NCBI GenBank assembly: GCA_903933475.1
Contig: CAIZKE010000187.1
Location: forward strand, 1-7,217
Length of the DNA: 7,217 bases
Reading direction: 5' to 3'
Source: an uncultured Alphaproteobacteria bacterium
GTDB taxonomy: Bacteria; Pseudomonadota; Alphaproteobacteria; Caulobacterales; Caulobacteraceae
The translations under genes were made by a program, and so were the position numbers. Positions 5,796 through 7,217 of the stretch are shown here, one piece after another; within the stretch, counting starts at the first letter, position 1; every line of letters starts with the position of its first letter. The notes under the pieces were generated by a model. The model did not search any database. It was not told the DNA's origin and was given only the letters and a program-made list of their open reading frames with translations.

Positions 5796-7073
5796 ATGCG
5801 CCTGACCGCCCGCCTCGTTGCCGGAGCCGCCCTCATCGGCCTCGCCGCCCTTCCCGCCCAGGCCGCCACGGTCGTGGTCACCGCCGACCGGATGATCGAC
5901 GTGGCCACCGGCGGCCGCGTCGAACGCCCCCTGGTGGTCATTACCGACGGCCGGATCACCCGGGTGGGCCGCCAGGGTGACGCCCTTCCCGAGGGTGCCG
6001 AGCGGGTCGACCTGCCGGGCGTCACCCTCGTACCGGGCCTGATCGACATGCACGTGCACATCACCTCCTCGCCCCTCTACGGCGGCTACAACAGCCTGCT
6101 CTTCACGGACTCCTTCTGGCCGGCGATCGGAGTCGCCCATGCAAAGACCACCCTGGAGGCGGGCTTCACCACAATCCGCAATGTCGGCTCCGAAGGGTAT
6201 GCCGACGTGGGTCTCAAGCAGGCCATCGACGCCGGCTTCGTGCCGGGTCCACGCATCGTGCCAGCGGCCTACGCCCTGGGCGCCACGGGCGGACACTGCG
6301 ACTCCACCTTCTTCCCCCCGTCCATGAACGAGCAGAGCCCCGCCGTCGTCGACAGCCCCGACGAGGCCCGGCGGATGGTTCGGAAGATGCGCAAGTACGG
6401 TGCCGAGGTGATCAAGATCTGCGCCACGGGCGGCGTCTTCTCCCGCGGGTCTTCGCCCGGCGCCCAGCAGATGACCCTGGAGGAGATGCGCGCCGTGGTG
6501 GACGAGGCCCGCGCCGCCGGGATGAAGGTGGCGGCCCACGCCCACGGCGCCTCCGGCATCCGCCAGGCCCTCGAGGCCGGGGTCGACACCATCGAGCACG
6601 TCAGCCTGGTCGACGACGAGGGCATCCGCCTGGCGGTCCGCAAGGGCGCCTGGTTCGGCATGGACATCTACAACACCGACTACACCCAGGCCGAGGGCGC
6701 GAAGAACGGGGTGCTGGAGGAGAACCTCCAAAAGGACCGGGACATCGGCCTCATCCAGCGCCAGAACTTCCAGAAGGCCCTGAAGGCGGGCGTGAAAATG
6801 GTCTACGCCACCGACGCCGGGGTCTATCCGCACGGCGACAACGCCCGGCAGTTCGCGGTCATGGTCCAGTGGGGTGCCAGTCCCCTCCAGGCCCTGCAGT
6901 CGGCCACCCTGAACGCCGCCGAGGCCCTGGGTCAGGCCGGCCAGGTCGGCCAGATCAAGACCGGCGCCTGGGCCGACCTCGTGGGGGTCCGCGGCGATCC
7001 CCTCAGCGATGTCCGGGTCCTGGAAAAGCCCGTCTTCGTCATGAAGGGCGGCCAAACGGTCCGAAAGCCCTAG
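5796..7073 (+). CDS. Exported metal-dependent amidohydrolase, COG1228 (Xaa-Pro/Xaa-Arg dipeptidase-like)
   Basis: Probably hydrolyses a dipeptide or related amide outside the cytoplasm. The 425-residue precursor starts with a Sec signal peptide: Arg2 and Arg6, a hydrophobic core (LVAGAALIGLAALP) and a likely cleavage after AQA at residue 23. The mature part has the small beta-sandwich segments (about 24-80 and 385-425) and the TIM-barrel metal centre of the amidohydrolase superfamily. Its ligands are His86 and His88 (DMHVH), Lys207 (EVIKI, expected to be carboxylated), a His in AHAHG (248 or 250), His268 (IEHVS) and Asp340 (YATDAG). The block ATGGHCDSTFFPP (163-175) is typical of COG1228 members, several of which were shown to be Xaa-Pro or Xaa-Arg/Lys dipeptidases; many are annotated loosely as imidazolonepropionase-related or prolidase. 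The exact substrate cannot be read from the sequence. It is divergent from argB and appears to be a single-gene unit in this window. Confidence 0.93.
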   Translation: MRLTARLVAGAALIGLAALPAQAATVVVTADRMIDVATGGRVERPLVVITDGRITRVGRQGDALPEGAERVDLPGVTLVPGLIDMHVHITSSPLYGGYNSLLFTDSFWPAIGVAHAKTTLEAGFTTIRNVGSEGYADVGLKQAIDAGFVPGPRIVPAAYALGATGGHCDSTFFPPSMNEQSPAVVDSPDEARRMVRKMRKYGAEVIKICATGGVFSRGSSPGAQQMTLEEMRAVVDEARAAGMKVAAHAHGASGIRQALEAGVDTIEHVSLVDDEGIRLAVRKGAWFGMDIYNTDYTQAEGAKNGVLEENLQKDRDIGLIQRQNFQKALKAGVKMVYATDAGVYPHGDNARQFAVMVQWGASPLQALQSATLNAAEALGQAGQVGQIKTGAWADLVGVRGDPLSDVRVLEKPVFVMKGGQTVRKP

Positions 7074-7128
7074 GGTATTCCCTCCCGGGAGGGCGCGCGC
7101 ACCAATACGTAGGGGCCTGTTCAAGCGC
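7074..7128. other. Noncoding sequence after the amidohydrolase gene, with a 14-base palindrome
   Basis: Directly downstream of the TAG, CCCTCCCGGGAGGG at 7080-7093 is a perfect 14-base palindrome. It has no loop bases and no T-run after it, so a standard Rho-independent terminator is not supported, although a shorter hairpin could form in RNA. GTATT (7075-7079) and AATAC (7104-7108) flank it loosely. I see no ORF or RNA gene here. Confidence 0.4.
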
Positions 7129-7129
7129 C

Positions 7130-7217
7130 GTTGACCCCCTCACCGCGCTTCGCGCGGAGCTCCCCCTTGGGGGCGCAATTGAAAGCTCTAATTCCTCCCC
7201 CAAGGGGGAGGTGGACC
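7130..7217. repeat. Palindromic intergenic repeat (REP-like), cut by the window edge
   Basis: A chain of inverted repeats unlike the surrounding coding DNA. CCGCGC-TTC-GCGCGG (7143-7157) is a small hairpin. CTCCCCCTTGGGGG (7160-7173) is exactly complementary to CCCCCAAGGGGGAG (7197-7210), giving a 14-base-pair stem around a 23-base AT-rich loop. Each arm is itself nearly self-complementary; the right one is CCTCCCCC-AA-GGGGGAGG (7194-7211). Tandem C- and G-runs of this kind are common in intergenic elements of Caulobacterales-type genomes (from memory). The left flank TTGACCCCCTCACC suggests that the matching right arm lies beyond 7217. It could also act as a transcription-attenuating structure, but no T-run follows in the window. 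Confidence 0.65.

Noticed and set aside
5733..7124. A 463-codon open frame on the - strand across the whole amidohydrolase gene
   Set aside because: Its first codon positions lie opposite the third positions of the real gene. With almost no A at those wobble sites, stop codons cannot form, so the frame stays open by composition. The translation is Gly/His/Ala/Asp-rich with no recognisable motif.
7130..7134. TTGAC at 7130 as a -35 promoter element
   Set aside because: No -10-like sequence lies 15-19 bases downstream (that stretch is the CCGCGC hairpin), and the bases belong to the repeat.

Overview
This 7.2 kb window is very GC-rich (about 70% by eye, with third codon positions almost all G or C). 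The protein sequences and gene order point to an alphaproteobacterium, most likely in the Caulobacterales (Caulobacter, Phenylobacterium or Brevundimonas type). That placement rests on family resemblance and synteny recalled from memory, not on a database search. Apart from one enzyme at the right-hand side, the window is a housekeeping chromosomal region. I see no phage, transposase, CRISPR or defence genes.

Layout. (1) Positions 1-2104, + strand: the 3' end of a peptide deformylase gene (def), then methionyl-tRNA formyltransferase (fmt), then tRNA pseudouridine synthase (truA). fmt and truA overlap by one base (TGATG). Fmt adds the formyl group to initiator Met-tRNA and Def removes it from new proteins, so the pair opens and closes the N-formylmethionine cycle. 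TruA is a tRNA-maturation enzyme carried along. (2) Positions 2077-5663, - strand: argB, a HAD-type pyrimidine 5'-nucleotidase-like gene, dapD and dapE, in that transcriptional order. The junctions are a 4-base ATGA overlap, a 1-base TGATG overlap and a 4-base gap, so this is almost certainly one operon. ArgB catalyses the second step of arginine synthesis. DapD and DapE are the acyl-adding and acyl-removing steps of the succinylase route to meso-diaminopimelate and lysine. The HAD gene has no obvious role in either pathway. (3) Positions 5664-5795: a divergent intergenic region with a plausible argB promoter and a GC-rich inverted repeat. (4) Positions 5796-7073, + strand: a secreted or periplasmic amidohydrolase of the COG1228 (Xaa-Pro/Xaa-Arg dipeptidase-like) group. 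(5) Positions 7074-7217: noncoding sequence with a 14-base palindrome and, at the window edge, most of an imperfect palindromic intergenic repeat.

The two left-hand operons are convergent, and truA and dapE overlap tail-to-tail by 28 bases, leaving no room for a terminator between them. The most useful refinements are the argB start (a TTG at 5663 with a perfect Shine-Dalgarno sequence, instead of the longer GTG form), the overlap of the rejected GTG with a possible -35 box, the N-terminal helix suggesting arginine-sensitive ArgB, and the palindromic repeat cut by the right edge. I do not find a convincing novel system here.
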